Source: Actinomycetota bacterium (GTDB lineage: Bacteria; Actinomycetota; Actinomycetes; Streptosporangiales; Streptosporangiaceae). From it: 49,111 nucleotides of DNA. The first letter of the stretch is position 1; every line of letters starts with the position of its first letter. A program made the position numbers and the translations under genes. A model generated the notes under the pieces. That model did no database searches. It was not told the DNA's origin and was given only the letters and a program-made list of their open reading frames with translations. This document shows, piece by piece, positions 8,896-17,031 of this stretch. The DNA is taken from positions 1-49,111 of the forward strand of contig PMSU01000105.1 in assembly GCA_003168255.1 (NCBI GenBank). Reading direction: 5' to 3'.

Positions 8896-10145
8896 GCGAT
8901 GAGCTCCGACGCGCTCACGATGTATCCGGCGACAGCAGACGCCGCGACGGTCGCGGGTGAGGCCATGTAGATCTCAGCCTCGGTGGAACCCATGCGTCCT
9001 TTGAAGTTGCGGGTGGACGAGGTGAGGCACACCTCCCCGGGTCCGACGACACCCATGTGATAGCCGAAGCAGGCCCCGCATGTGGCGTTCGTGATGACGG
9101 CGCCGGCGTCGGCGATATCTTGTAGGTAGCCCAGCCGCATCGCGTCCCGGTAGACCTTTTGACTGGCCGGGGTCACCAGTAGTCGCACTCCGTTGGCTAC
9201 GGTCTTGCCCCGTAGCACGTCCGCGGCGATTCGCAGGTCCTCAAGTTGCCCGTTGGCACATGACCCGATGAACGCCTGATCGATGGGCTGTCGTTCGATC
9301 TGCGACACGGGCACGCCGTTGCGCGACACCGTGCCGGGTCGGGCCACGAACGGGACGAGGCGCGACAGGTCTACGACCCGCACGTCGTGGTAGTCGGCGT
9401 CCGGGTCGGCATCAGCGGATACGTAATCCCGCACGCCCATTTCGGCGAGGTAGGCCGTGAGCACGTCATCGCAGGGGAAGGTGGAGAAGTCTGCGGAGAC
9501 TTCTGCGCCTTGGGTGGCGATGGTGCGCCGGTCCGCGATTGGGATGGATGCGAGACCCGCTCCGCCGTACTCCAGGTTCAGGTTCGTCTGCTCGCCGTAT
9601 TCGTTTGCCAGATGCAAGAAGACATCTTTGCCGGACACCCCGACCGGTAGTTCGCCGATGAAGTCGTAGCGCACTGTGGGTGAGACCTGGAACCACGTCC
9701 GCCCGGTACACAGGATCGAGTACACCTCGGCGGGACCAAGCCCACGTGCGGCCGTGTTGTAGGCCCCGCCCGCGCAGGTGTGGCTGTCGGTGCAGGCGAG
9801 GATCTCGCCGGGTCGGGCCAGTCCGTTCTCGGCGATCACCTGATGGCAGATCCCGTGTCGTCCGACGTCGAAGAACCGGCTGATGCCGAAATCGCTGGCG
9901 AACTTGCGTGCGTGCGGCCCACCGGCGGCGTCCTTGATGGTGGGTGCGGGGACAGCATGGTCCATCACGATGGCGACCTTGTCGGGGTCTGCGATCCGGG
10001 ACGGCTGCATCCACATCGTGGCGAACTGCAGGTCGATGAGGACGGTCATGTCGACTTCCACGGTGAGGGTCTCGCCGACGCGCGCCGCATCTACACCTGC
10101 TTTCCGCGCGAGAATTTTCTCGATCATGGTCATGCCCACGGTCAT
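8892..10145 (-). CDS. Aconitase-family hydratase large subunit (LeuC-like, [4Fe-4S])
   Basis: 417 residues, the size of the prokaryotic LeuC/homoaconitase/DmdA group. C296 (GSCANG), C356 and C359 (CGAC) are the three cluster ligands. [12 protein letters not shown] (119-130) and NFKGRMGS (380-387) are conserved active-site stretches. The enzyme adds or removes water at a 2-alkylmalate or aconitate-type double bond. 4-nt overlaps on both sides tie it to the lyase and the small subunit. The closest known logic is dimethylmaleate hydratase DmdAB in nicotinate fermentation, or the aconitase step of the methylcitrate cycle. The actual substrate is inferred only as an alkylated acid. Confidence 0.9.
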   Translation of the reverse strand: MTVGMTMIEKILARKAGVDAARVGETLTVEVDMTVLIDLQFATMWMQPSRIADPDKVAIVMDHAVPAPTIKDAAGGPHARKFASDFGISRFFDVGRHGICHQVIAENGLARPGEILACTDSHTCAGGAYNTAARGLGPAEVYSILCTGRTWFQVSPTVRYDFIGELPVGVSGKDVFLHLANEYGEQTNLNLEYGGAGLASIPIADRRTIATQGAEVSADFSTFPCDDVLTAYLAEMGVRDYVSADADPDADYHDVRVVDLSRLVPFVARPGTVSRNGVPVSQIERQPIDQAFIGSCANGQLEDLRIAADVLRGKTVANGVRLLVTPASQKVYRDAMRLGYLQDIADAGAVITNATCGACFGYHMGVVGPGEVCLTSSTRNFKGRMGSTEAEIYMASPATVAASAVAGYIVSASELIA

Positions 10146-11029
10146 CGCCTCTTTCCTGGTGCGTTCACTGCGCTGAACCGGTCACCGAGCACCTGCCATT
10201 CGGCCAAGCCGACCAGGTTGAAGAACTCCTCCGGCTTTGTCGGGAGAAACTCGTCGACCGGAATGCCCCGCAACTGGCAGAGGGCGGTGAGCGTCCCCAG
10301 ACCGCTGTGGGCGAGGACAACGGACGGGTGGATCGCGATCGCGTAGCCCAGCTGGGCCAGCCGGGCCGAAGACTGTTCCGGTGTCAGGCCGCCGATCACG
10401 AGGTTCAGTAGTTTCGGCGCGCTGACTTGCGTGGCGATCTGGACGATCTCGTCCTCGCTCTGCGGTGCCTCGACGAAGATGATGTCCGCGCCAGCCGCGG
10501 CGTAGCGGTTGCCGCGGCGGATCGCCTCGTCTATGCCGAGCGGGCCGCGCGCATCGGTGCGGGCGATGACGAGCATGTTCGGAGCGGTGCGGGCAGCGAG
10601 AGCGGCGTCGAGCGTCCGGACGAAGTCGTCGTCGGTGACCAGTTCTTTGTCGGGGAGGTGTCCGCACTTCTTCGGGAACGCTTGATCCTCCAGTTGGATC
10701 GCCGCTACCCCCGCGTCTTCGTACTCGCGGACGGTGCGGATCACGTTGATTGCGGCGCCGTAGCCGGTGTCGGCGTCTGCCAGAAGCGGGACGTCGCCGA
10801 GTACGCGCACCAGCATCCGGGCCCGCTCGACCATTTCGGTCTGTGTCACCAGACCGATGTCGGGCAGGCCGAAGGCAGACGCGGCGACTCCGGCGCCGGT
10901 CATGTATGCGACCTGGTGCCCGGTGCGCGTGGCAATGTGCGCGGAGATGCCGTCATAGATCCCTGGGGCGACGAGGAGGTCGCCGGCTGCGAGAAGTTCA
11001 CGCAGACGAGCGCGGGCGGGAGTGGTCAT
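10142..11029 (-). CDS. Isocitrate lyase/PEP mutase superfamily lyase (methylisocitrate or dimethylmalate lyase-like)
   Basis: 295 residues. DADTGYG (85-91) binds Mg, and KKCGH (120-124) carries the catalytic Cys of the C-C lyase branch, unlike PEP mutases that lack it. The family cleaves 2-methylisocitrate (PrpB) or 2,3-dimethylmalate (Dml) to pyruvate plus succinate or propionate. It sits between a PrpD paralogue and LeuC in the overlapping operon, which supports a role as the final cleavage step. Confidence 0.9.
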   Translation of the reverse strand: MTTPARARLRELLAAGDLLVAPGIYDGISAHIATRTGHQVAYMTGAGVAASAFGLPDIGLVTQTEMVERARMLVRVLGDVPLLADADTGYGAAINVIRTVREYEDAGVAAIQLEDQAFPKKCGHLPDKELVTDDDFVRTLDAALAARTAPNMLVIARTDARGPLGIDEAIRRGNRYAAAGADIIFVEAPQSEDEIVQIATQVSAPKLLNLVIGGLTPEQSSARLAQLGYAIAIHPSVVLAHSGLGTLTALCQLRGIPVDEFLPTKPEEFFNLVGLAEWQVLGDRFSAVNAPGKRR

Positions 11030-12348
11030 CGGGTTCGCTCCGTCGGGATGAGGGCACGGACGAGGTCTTGAGGGGAGCCGGACTCACGGACGAGGGTGAC
11101 GGCGCGGCCGCGCGCTTCGGCGTCGAGGAATGGTGCGGTCAGGCCGTGGAACTTCGCCTCGACGAGATCCCAGGACAGGTCGCTGCCGGGTTCACCCGAG
11201 GGATCCTCGACCCGGACAGTGGCGGAGCCGATGGTCAGAACCGCCCCCGCTTCGGGCAGCGTGCCGTCGACTGAGAGTTCGATGCGTTGGAGGAGATCGC
11301 GAACGTCGGGATCAGCCAGGCGTCCGTAGCTCGACCAGTCCAGGCGTCCGTCGAGCAGGGCGGCCGCGGCTTGGAAAATGACACTGAACTGGCCGTCGAC
11401 AGAGTTCCGCGGTTCGCGTTTCCGTGGGTCGTCGCCGCCGACGATCATGTTCGCGCCGGGCGAGATCGCGAGTCGGATCGGGTTGGCCAGGTCTGTGTCG
11501 GTCCGTATTGCGAGTGCCGCGTCTATTGCGCCATGCGTCAGCCGGCAGGACGGGTACGGCTTGATGCCGGTCCCGTCCATCAACCAGGTGGCACCGAGCC
11601 CCTCGCTGAGGGCGTCGGCGGAAGGTTCCTCGGTGTAGCTGTGCAGGACACCCAGTGCCCCTTCGAACGCAGAGGCCGCGCCGAGCACGCCTGATGCGGC
11701 GATGTCGCAGGCGAGTAGCGCATTGCGTGCAGCCAGGCCGGGGTGCAGGCGCTTGTTGTGTCCTCCGTTGGACAGGTATTGCATCGAGCCCGCGGCCATC
11801 GACCCGGCCAGGCCGTAGGCGGACACCATCTCGTCGGCAGTCAGGTGTTGCAGTCGAGCTGCGGCGGTGACGGCCCCGAAGATCCCGGCGATCGCGGTGG
11901 GATGGAAGCCGCGCCGGTAGCACCCGTGACCGAGGGCCGCTCCGACCCGGCAGCTCACCTCGTAGCCGACAGCGAGTGCTGCGGTGAGGTCTTCGCCGTC
12001 CGCATCGCCGAGAGCGGCGAAAGCTGCCGAGACAACGGCTGCGCCCGGGTGCAGGCCGCTGGCGATGTGGGTGTCGTCGAAGTCGAGGCTGTGGGCGAAG
12101 GTGCCGTTCAGCAGCGCGGCGTCTCCTGGCGGCAGCCGGAGCGCGGTGCCGAGGACGGCCGTGGTACCGATGCCGGCGGACTTGGTGATGGCGGCGATGA
12201 TCGCCTCGGAGGAGTCAGCGAGCCTCGCCCCGGCAACCGTGACGCCGGCGGTGTCCAGCAGGCATTGCTGTAGCCGGGTGCGGGTTTGCAACGGGAGATC
12301 GCGCGAGGTGGTGGATACCGCGAATGCTGCGAGGGCGGCGGTGGGCAT
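11026..12348 (-). CDS. MmgE/PrpD family dehydratase, paralogue B
   Basis: 440 residues. The family includes 2-methylcitrate dehydratase PrpD, cis-aconitate decarboxylase and iminodisuccinate epimerase. Recognisable pieces are FAHSLDFDDTH near residue 80, RGFHPTAIAGIFGA, and GHNKRLHPGLAARNALLA. The ATG overlaps the upstream paralogue's TAA by one base (TAATG). It would catalyse dehydration or hydration of the pathway acid. Having two divergent paralogues side by side suggests either two stereochemical steps or a heteromeric enzyme. Confidence 0.88.
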   Translation of the reverse strand: MPTAALAAFAVSTTSRDLPLQTRTRLQQCLLDTAGVTVAGARLADSSEAIIAAITKSAGIGTTAVLGTALRLPPGDAALLNGTFAHSLDFDDTHIASGLHPGAAVVSAAFAALGDADGEDLTAALAVGYEVSCRVGAALGHGCYRRGFHPTAIAGIFGAVTAAARLQHLTADEMVSAYGLAGSMAAGSMQYLSNGGHNKRLHPGLAARNALLACDIAASGVLGAASAFEGALGVLHSYTEEPSADALSEGLGATWLMDGTGIKPYPSCRLTHGAIDAALAIRTDTDLANPIRLAISPGANMIVGGDDPRKREPRNSVDGQFSVIFQAAAALLDGRLDWSSYGRLADPDVRDLLQRIELSVDGTLPEAGAVLTIGSATVRVEDPSGEPGSDLSWDLVEAKFHGLTAPFLDAEARGRAVTLVRESGSPQDLVRALIPTERTR

Positions 12349-13766
12349 TAGTCGATCGCCCGCCCTACGGCAGGTGCAAGTAGAGATAGAAGAGGCTCCA
12401 GGGTGGCCGCGTGTGCCAGCCCGAGCGCAGCGGTTTCGATGTCCGTAGTTCGTTCGGCATCGACGACGCGCCCGACAAGCGCGCGGTACTTGGTGACAAC
12501 CTCGTCGTTGGTGATGGGGTCAAACGGGTTGCCGTGAGGGGCGATCACCGACTGTGACACGGTGCTGCCATCGGTGAAGGTGATCGTCACGTGGGTCTGA
12601 AAGCGTTCGGTCAGCACTAGCTCGTCGATCGCCGTATCGAGTTCGACGTTCGTGAGAGCAAGCAGCCTCCAGACGTCGTCGGCGTCCAGGCGCGCGGCAG
12701 TGAACTGTTCCGGTAGCGCGGTTCCGTCCAGCAACGTGACCGCGGCCGCGTAGCCGATGTTCATCTGGCCGCCGATAGCGGTCAGCGGACGCTCCGGCTG
12801 CCACCAGCCGTGGTGGTAGACGACGCTGCCTACCCGGATGTGGATTTGTGCGATCTCGCTCACCGAGTCGCGGTCGGCGAGGCTGTCGCGCAGTGTCTGA
12901 CAGGCCTGGACGGCCCCGTGTAGCCCGCCCATCACGGCCCACGATTTGACCATGATCAGACTTGTCTCCCAGTGCTCGCCCAGGCCTCGCGTGATCGCGT
13001 CAAGGTCCGTCTCGTGGCCTTCTCCGTAGACCGCGAGGAACCCGCCGTAGCGGCGCTCCAGAACTTGGTCGATGCCGGTGTAACCGCCCGACGCGAGCCC
13101 AGCGGCGTAGAAGCCATTGCGGGCGGCGAACCCGTGTTGCATCCGCTTGCCCATCGCTTCGTACTGCGCCGACATCAGCCCAGCGGATTGCGTAGCGGCA
13201 AAGCCAACCGCATCCTCCAACGCCGCAGGATCAAGACCGCGCAACTTGCCGCAGGCCAACGCTGCGGCAATTCCGCCGAACACCGGCCCGGAGTGCCAGC
13301 CGCGCTGAAGCATCTCGGTCCCACCTAGTGAGTACCCGATCCGCGGTCCCACTTCCAACCCGACGAGGAACGCCAGCAACAAATCCTCACCGGTGGTGGC
13401 CGCCGTGGCGGTGGCGAGGAGGGAAGGGATGAGCAACGACGCCGAGTGCAGCGGCGCGAGAGGGTGGAAGTCGTCGAGTTCGAAACCCTGGATGAAGCTG
13501 CTGTTCAGCAACACCGCCGCGGGCGCACTCGTCCGACGACCCGTGCCGATCACGGCTACGTCGCCGGTGGCCTCGATGCGCAGCACGGCGTCGAGGCCGA
13601 TGCGTGACCAGGGAAGCTGCGCCCCGACTAGGGCACAAGCCAAGCCGTCGAGGAACAGATGGGTCGCACGCTCACGAACTTCGGTAGGAACGTCACTCCA
13701 ACTCAGTCCGTGAACCCAGGTGACCAACTGGCCCGTGGCACCATCCGGTGCGCTCACTTCACTCAT
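12348..13766 (-). CDS. MmgE/PrpD family dehydratase, paralogue A, first gene of the operon
   Basis: 472 residues from ATG 13766 (MSEVSAPDG). A longer reading to 13916 would run across the operator palindromes and into the IclR gene region, so I reject it. Typical elements are SFIQGFELDDFHPLAPLHS, RGWHSGPVFGGIAAALA and GKRMQHGFAARNGFYAAGLA. It is only distantly similar to its neighbour at 11026. It is the promoter-proximal gene of the operon, 71 nt from the divergent IclR start. Confidence 0.88.
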   Translation of the reverse strand: MSEVSAPDGATGQLVTWVHGLSWSDVPTEVRERATHLFLDGLACALVGAQLPWSRIGLDAVLRIEATGDVAVIGTGRRTSAPAAVLLNSSFIQGFELDDFHPLAPLHSASLLIPSLLATATAATTGEDLLLAFLVGLEVGPRIGYSLGGTEMLQRGWHSGPVFGGIAAALACGKLRGLDPAALEDAVGFAATQSAGLMSAQYEAMGKRMQHGFAARNGFYAAGLASGGYTGIDQVLERRYGGFLAVYGEGHETDLDAITRGLGEHWETSLIMVKSWAVMGGLHGAVQACQTLRDSLADRDSVSEIAQIHIRVGSVVYHHGWWQPERPLTAIGGQMNIGYAAAVTLLDGTALPEQFTAARLDADDVWRLLALTNVELDTAIDELVLTERFQTHVTITFTDGSTVSQSVIAPHGNPFDPITNDEVVTKYRALVGRVVDAERTTDIETAALGLAHAATLEPLLSLLAPAVGRAID

Positions 13767-13781
13767 GACACCCATTGGCAC

Positions 13782-13800
13782 GCACCCCGGAACGGGGTGC
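13782..13800. promoter_or_regulatory. Palindromic operator 1 between catabolic operon and IclR gene
   Basis: GCACCCCG at 13782-13789 and CGGGGTGC at 13793-13800 form a perfect 8-bp inverted repeat around GAA. It is only 16 nt from the operon ATG at 13766, where a bound regulator would block transcription start or translation. Confidence 0.6.
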
Positions 13801-13807
13801 CAACCTA

Positions 13808-13826
13808 ACTTGCGGATTATGCAAGT
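13808..13826. promoter_or_regulatory. Palindromic operator 2 (TTGC-type IclR box candidate)
   Basis: ACTTGC at 13808-13813 and GCAAGT at 13821-13826, 7-nt spacer, perfect arms. Sites with TTGC/GCAA half-sites in this spacing are common for IclR-family repressors. It is 12 nt upstream of the IclR ATG, which suggests autoregulation and joint control of the divergent operon. Confidence 0.6.
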
Positions 13827-13837
13827 ACGCTGCACGG

Positions 13838-14587
13838 ATGGCGACTGTGTCTCTCCGCGGCCTTGAGGTCCTGGAGACCCTGGCTGGGATGCGTCAGCCA
13901 GCCTCCCTGGCCGCAATCACCGCCCACCTCGACCTCTCCGAGCCCCAGACCTTCCGGGTCCTGACGAACCTCGTCGACGAGGGGTACATCGACCATCCCG
14001 GCCGCTCCGGCTACCGACTCGGGAGCCGATCACTCGCGCTGGCAGTCATGATCGGACCCCGCCCAGCGCTTCTCCGCATCGTGTATCCGGCGCTGCTGCG
14101 TCTTGCAGGCAAAACGGGCCACGGCGTCGTCATGCACGTGCGCAGTGGCGTCGACCGAGTGCTGCTGCTCGGCGTCCCCGGACCACGCGACTCCGACGTC
14201 GACCCGACCAGCCTCTTCGGCGAACGATCGCCACTCGGGGTCGGAGCCAGCGGACGCGCGATCCTCGCCGCCTTGTCACCCGAACTGCTGGCCGGCGTGT
14301 CCCGCGTCGATGTGAGTGATTCTCACCTCGACGCGATCCGACGGCGCGGATACGAGATGTCGTTCGGGGAGAACCACCCAGGTATCAACGGCGTGTCAGT
14401 CGCGGTGGTCATCGGTGAAGCCGTCATCGGGTCGCTCACCATCGCCGGCGCCGAGGAATTACTCAACGAGCCAAACTTGGCGCGATGCGCCGACCAACTC
14501 ACGACCGCTAGCAAAGACCTCAGCAGACGATTGGCTCGCATACTCGGACCCGAAGCCTCAGCCGAAATCGACGCGCTCGACCTGTAA
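13838..14587 (+). CDS. IclR family transcriptional regulator
   Basis: 249 residues from ATG 13838 (MATVSLRGLEVLETLAG). The upstream in-frame ATG at 13775 lies within the operator region and is unlikely. An N-terminal winged helix (PASLAAITAHLDLSEPQTFRVL) is followed by the effector-binding domain (GASGRAILAAL, GYEMSFGENHPGINGVSVAV). IclR proteins commonly repress or activate a divergent catabolic operon in response to its substrate. Here that is the PrpD/LeuCD/lyase operon. Confidence 0.92.
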   Translation: MATVSLRGLEVLETLAGMRQPASLAAITAHLDLSEPQTFRVLTNLVDEGYIDHPGRSGYRLGSRSLALAVMIGPRPALLRIVYPALLRLAGKTGHGVVMHVRSGVDRVLLLGVPGPRDSDVDPTSLFGERSPLGVGASGRAILAALSPELLAGVSRVDVSDSHLDAIRRRGYEMSFGENHPGINGVSVAVVIGEAVIGSLTIAGAEELLNEPNLARCADQLTTASKDLSRRLARILGPEASAEIDALDL

Positions 14588-14860
14588 CTGGTTCTGGGAG
14601 CGGTGCAACGCGGGGGTCGCGATCCTGAAGTCCGTGGCCGAACCAGGCGCGCGAGTGGCCCGGCTCGGGTGTACCCGTCACTTACTGCCCACCTCCCAAC
14701 GCAGACGATGACGCCGCGACGCTCGTTGGAGTCGAGGGGGAATCGTCGGCGGATCACCGCTCGTCCGCCCTTGCCGGGAGCGAACGCGACTCCGCGCGAA
14801 TGCCAGCGTTCGTCGGGCCCGGTGGTTGGCTCAAGGTGTACTCGCGTAGCACTGGACACG

Positions 14861-15763
14861 TCACTGGGCGCGCCTGGCCCGGACGGCCGGGGCGTGGCCG
14901 TGGTGGATGTCGGCGGCGGTGTGCAGGCCGAGTCCGCCGTGATGATGCTCGTTGTTGTACCAGCGGAAGAATTCCTGGCAGTGCGCCCGGGCGGCCTCGA
15001 CCGAGCCGAACCGGGCGGGGAACGCCGGCCGGTATTTCAGCGTCTTGAACTGCGATTCGGAGTACGGGTTGTCGTTAGACACGTGCGGGCGGGAGTGGGA
15101 CTGGGTGACGCCCAGGTCGGCCAGCAGCAGCGCAACCGGTTTGGACGTCATCGAGGTGCCGCGGTCGGCGTGCAGGCTGAGCTGCCCGCGGGCGATGCCC
15201 TGCCCGGCGCAGGTCGCTGCGATGAGCTTCTCGGCCAGGGCGGCGGACTCGCGGGAGGCGACCATCCAGCCGGTGGCGTAGCGGCTGTAGATGTCGAGGA
15301 TGACGTAGAGGTGGCAGCAGGTCCATTTCGCCGGGCCGTGCAGCTTGGTGATGTCCCAGGAGTACACCTGGTTCGGCCCGGTGGCGACGAGTTCGGGCTT
15401 GACCGCGGCCGGGTGGGTGGCCTGCGCGCGGCGCTCGCGGCTTTCGCCTGCCTCGCGCAGCACCCGGTAGTAGGTGGAGACCGAGCCGAGGTAGGTGCCC
15501 TCGTCCAGCAAGGTCGCCCAGGCCTCGTCGGGGGCCAGGTCAGCGAACCGGTTGCTGTGCAGCGCGTCCAGGATCGCCTGCCGCTCGGCGGGGGCCAGCG
15601 CCCGCGGCTGGACCCGCTCAGCGTGCGGGACCGGGGCCGGCTTCGGCGCCAGCGCGCTGATCCGGTGCCGCCGGTACCAGGTGGCCTGCGGCACGCCGGC
15701 CGCCCGGCAGGCGGCCCGGGTGCCGATCCTCGGCGCGAGCAGGGTGATTGCCTCGCCGGTCAC
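14861..15763 (-). CDS. IS3-family transposase OrfB (rve/DDE integrase core)
   Basis: 300 residues. An N-terminal HTH_21-like region is followed by the integrase core with WDITKL (first Asp), LHADRGTSM (second Asp) and SESQFKTLKYRP (Glu): the complete DDE triad. The GTG start overlaps the orfA TGA by 4 nt, so OrfB may be made by coupling as well as by frameshifting. With orfA carrying a stop, a normal OrfAB fusion cannot form unless supplied in trans. Confidence 0.9.
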   Translation of the reverse strand: MTGEAITLLAPRIGTRAACRAAGVPQATWYRRHRISALAPKPAPVPHAERVQPRALAPAERQAILDALHSNRFADLAPDEAWATLLDEGTYLGSVSTYYRVLREAGESRERRAQATHPAAVKPELVATGPNQVYSWDITKLHGPAKWTCCHLYVILDIYSRYATGWMVASRESAALAEKLIAATCAGQGIARGQLSLHADRGTSMTSKPVALLLADLGVTQSHSRPHVSNDNPYSESQFKTLKYRPAFPARFGSVEAARAHCQEFFRWYNNEHHHGGLGLHTAADIHHGHAPAVRARRAQ

Positions 15764-16209
15764 GACTTCGACCCGGGCTCGGTGTCCGCGCCCTCGGAGA
15801 TCGTCTCCAAGAGCGCCTGCAGTTTTGACTGGACATCCGCCACGAAGCGGGCCTTGGCCAGCTCCTGCTCCAGCTTGGCCTTCTCTTTTTCCAGCCGGGC
15901 GATCTGCGCGTCCCGCGGATCAGCCGCCGGACGGCCGCGCGGCTGCCCCAGTCCAGCCAGCGACCCGGCGTCCCGCGCCCGCCGCCACTCGCTGATCAGG
16001 CTGGATTACAGGCCTTCCCGGCGCAGGATCGCACCTTTCTCACCGTCGGGTGCCGCCTCGTAAGCGGCCAGGACCTCCTGCTTGTACTGCGCGGTGAACG
16101 TCCGCCGGCGGGCCTTCTCGGGCACCTCCGGATCGGGGCGCTCCTGCCCGCCGGTCACCTGTCCAGCATCGCCGGCCGCCAGGGCACGGTCGAGCACGGT
16201 CATGGTCAT
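15760..16209 (-). pseudogene. IS3-family OrfA interrupted by a TAA codon
   Basis: 150 codons. The first 67 residues include RRRTFTAQYKQEVLAAYEAA (transposase_8 HTH), then TAA at 16008-16006 where a Tyr codon (TAC/TAT) is expected before SSLISEWRRARDAG. The remaining 82 codons (leucine zipper region IARLEKEKAKLEQELAKARF) stay open in the same frame. A single-base nonsense mutation best explains it. Confidence 0.85.
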
Positions 16210-16326
16210 ATCGGGAAGTTGTCTCCATCCCCGCCCTCGGGAAGTGTCAGTGGTTACTGAGGGGCGGGCGCCTCACGCAAGCTTGGCAGAGAGGGCCAGG
16301 ATGAATCCTGCGGGGGTGAGGGACGC

Positions 16327-17028
16327 ATGGACGAGCGGATTCTTATTGTGGAAGATGATCCCTCCATCCGGGAGATCGTGTCCATTGGCCTCGACGCGGT
16401 TGGGTTTCGCGTGGTCACGTGCGCGGATGGTAGGGATGGCCTGACGCGGGTCCGTGCGGACGGGGCGGCCGGTTTTGATGCGGTAGTACTCGACGTGATG
16501 CTTCCCTCGCTTGACGGCTTTGAGGTTTGCCGGGAGATCAGGCGGTTCAGCCAGATTCCGATCGTCATGCTGACGGCGCGGACCGACACGGTTGACGTCG
16601 TAGTCGGCCTTGAGTCGGGCGCCGACGATTACGTGAAGAAACCGTTTGAGATGCCCGAGCTTGCGGCCCGGCTGCGGGCGGTGCTGCGGCGCAGGCGGGC
16701 GGGCGCGGAGCTGGCCACGGTCAGCGTGAGCGGGCTTGAGATCGATCCGGCTGGCTGCCGTGTGACCAAGGCCGGCGGCGGTCAGCGCACGGAGGTGGTG
16801 CTCACCGCGACCGAGTTCCGCCTGCTGCTTGAGCTGGCCAGCCGGCCCGGTCAGGTTTTCAGCCGTGACCAGTTGCTGCGCCGGGTTTGGGATTATGAGT
16901 TCTCCGGTGACACCCACCTGGTGGACGTGGCGGTGCAGCGGCTTCGGGCCAAGGTGGAAGACGATCCGGGGCATCCCCGGGTGATCAAGACTGTGCGCGG
17001 TTTCGGCTACCGGCTCGACAGGACGTAG
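16327..17028 (+). CDS. OmpR/PhoB-type response regulator
   Basis: 233 residues. The receiver domain has acidic pocket E9/D10/D11, phospho-acceptor D56 (VVLDVMLPSLDG), a Thr and Lys in MLTAR and DDYVKKPF, and a C-terminal winged helix (TEFRLLLELASRPGQVFSRDQLL, GDTHLVDVAVQRLRAKVE, VRGFGYRLD). All key residues are intact. It is 3 nt from the cognate kinase gene. The kinase is broken, so the regulator is either orphaned or phosphorylated by another kinase or a small phosphodonor. Confidence 0.93.
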   Translation: MDERILIVEDDPSIREIVSIGLDAVGFRVVTCADGRDGLTRVRADGAAGFDAVVLDVMLPSLDGFEVCREIRRFSQIPIVMLTARTDTVDVVVGLESGADDYVKKPFEMPELAARLRAVLRRRRAGAELATVSVSGLEIDPAGCRVTKAGGGQRTEVVLTATEFRLLLELASRPGQVFSRDQLLRRVWDYEFSGDTHLVDVAVQRLRAKVEDDPGHPRVIKTVRGFGYRLDRT

Positions 17029-17031
17029 GTC

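Larger units (their letters stand above)
14850..16252 (-). mobile_element. IS3-type insertion sequence, probably non-autonomous
   Basis: About 1.4 kb containing orfA (15760-16209, with an in-frame stop) and orfB (14861-15763) on the minus strand. Imperfect terminal inverted repeats can be read as CACTGGACACGTC at 14850-14862 and, inverted, CACTGACACTTC at 16241-16252. The exact ends and a target duplication are not certain. It lies between the IclR gene and the two-component system. Confidence 0.75.

Noticed and set aside
8326..10145. Standard leucine-biosynthesis leuCD
   Set aside because: The context is PrpD and a C-C lyase under IclR control, with no leuA or leuB, so I describe it as a catabolic hydratase.
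14603..16063. Plus-strand open frame of 486 codons across the IS
   Set aside because: Antisense of the transposase genes; the minus strand has the DDE triad and HTH.
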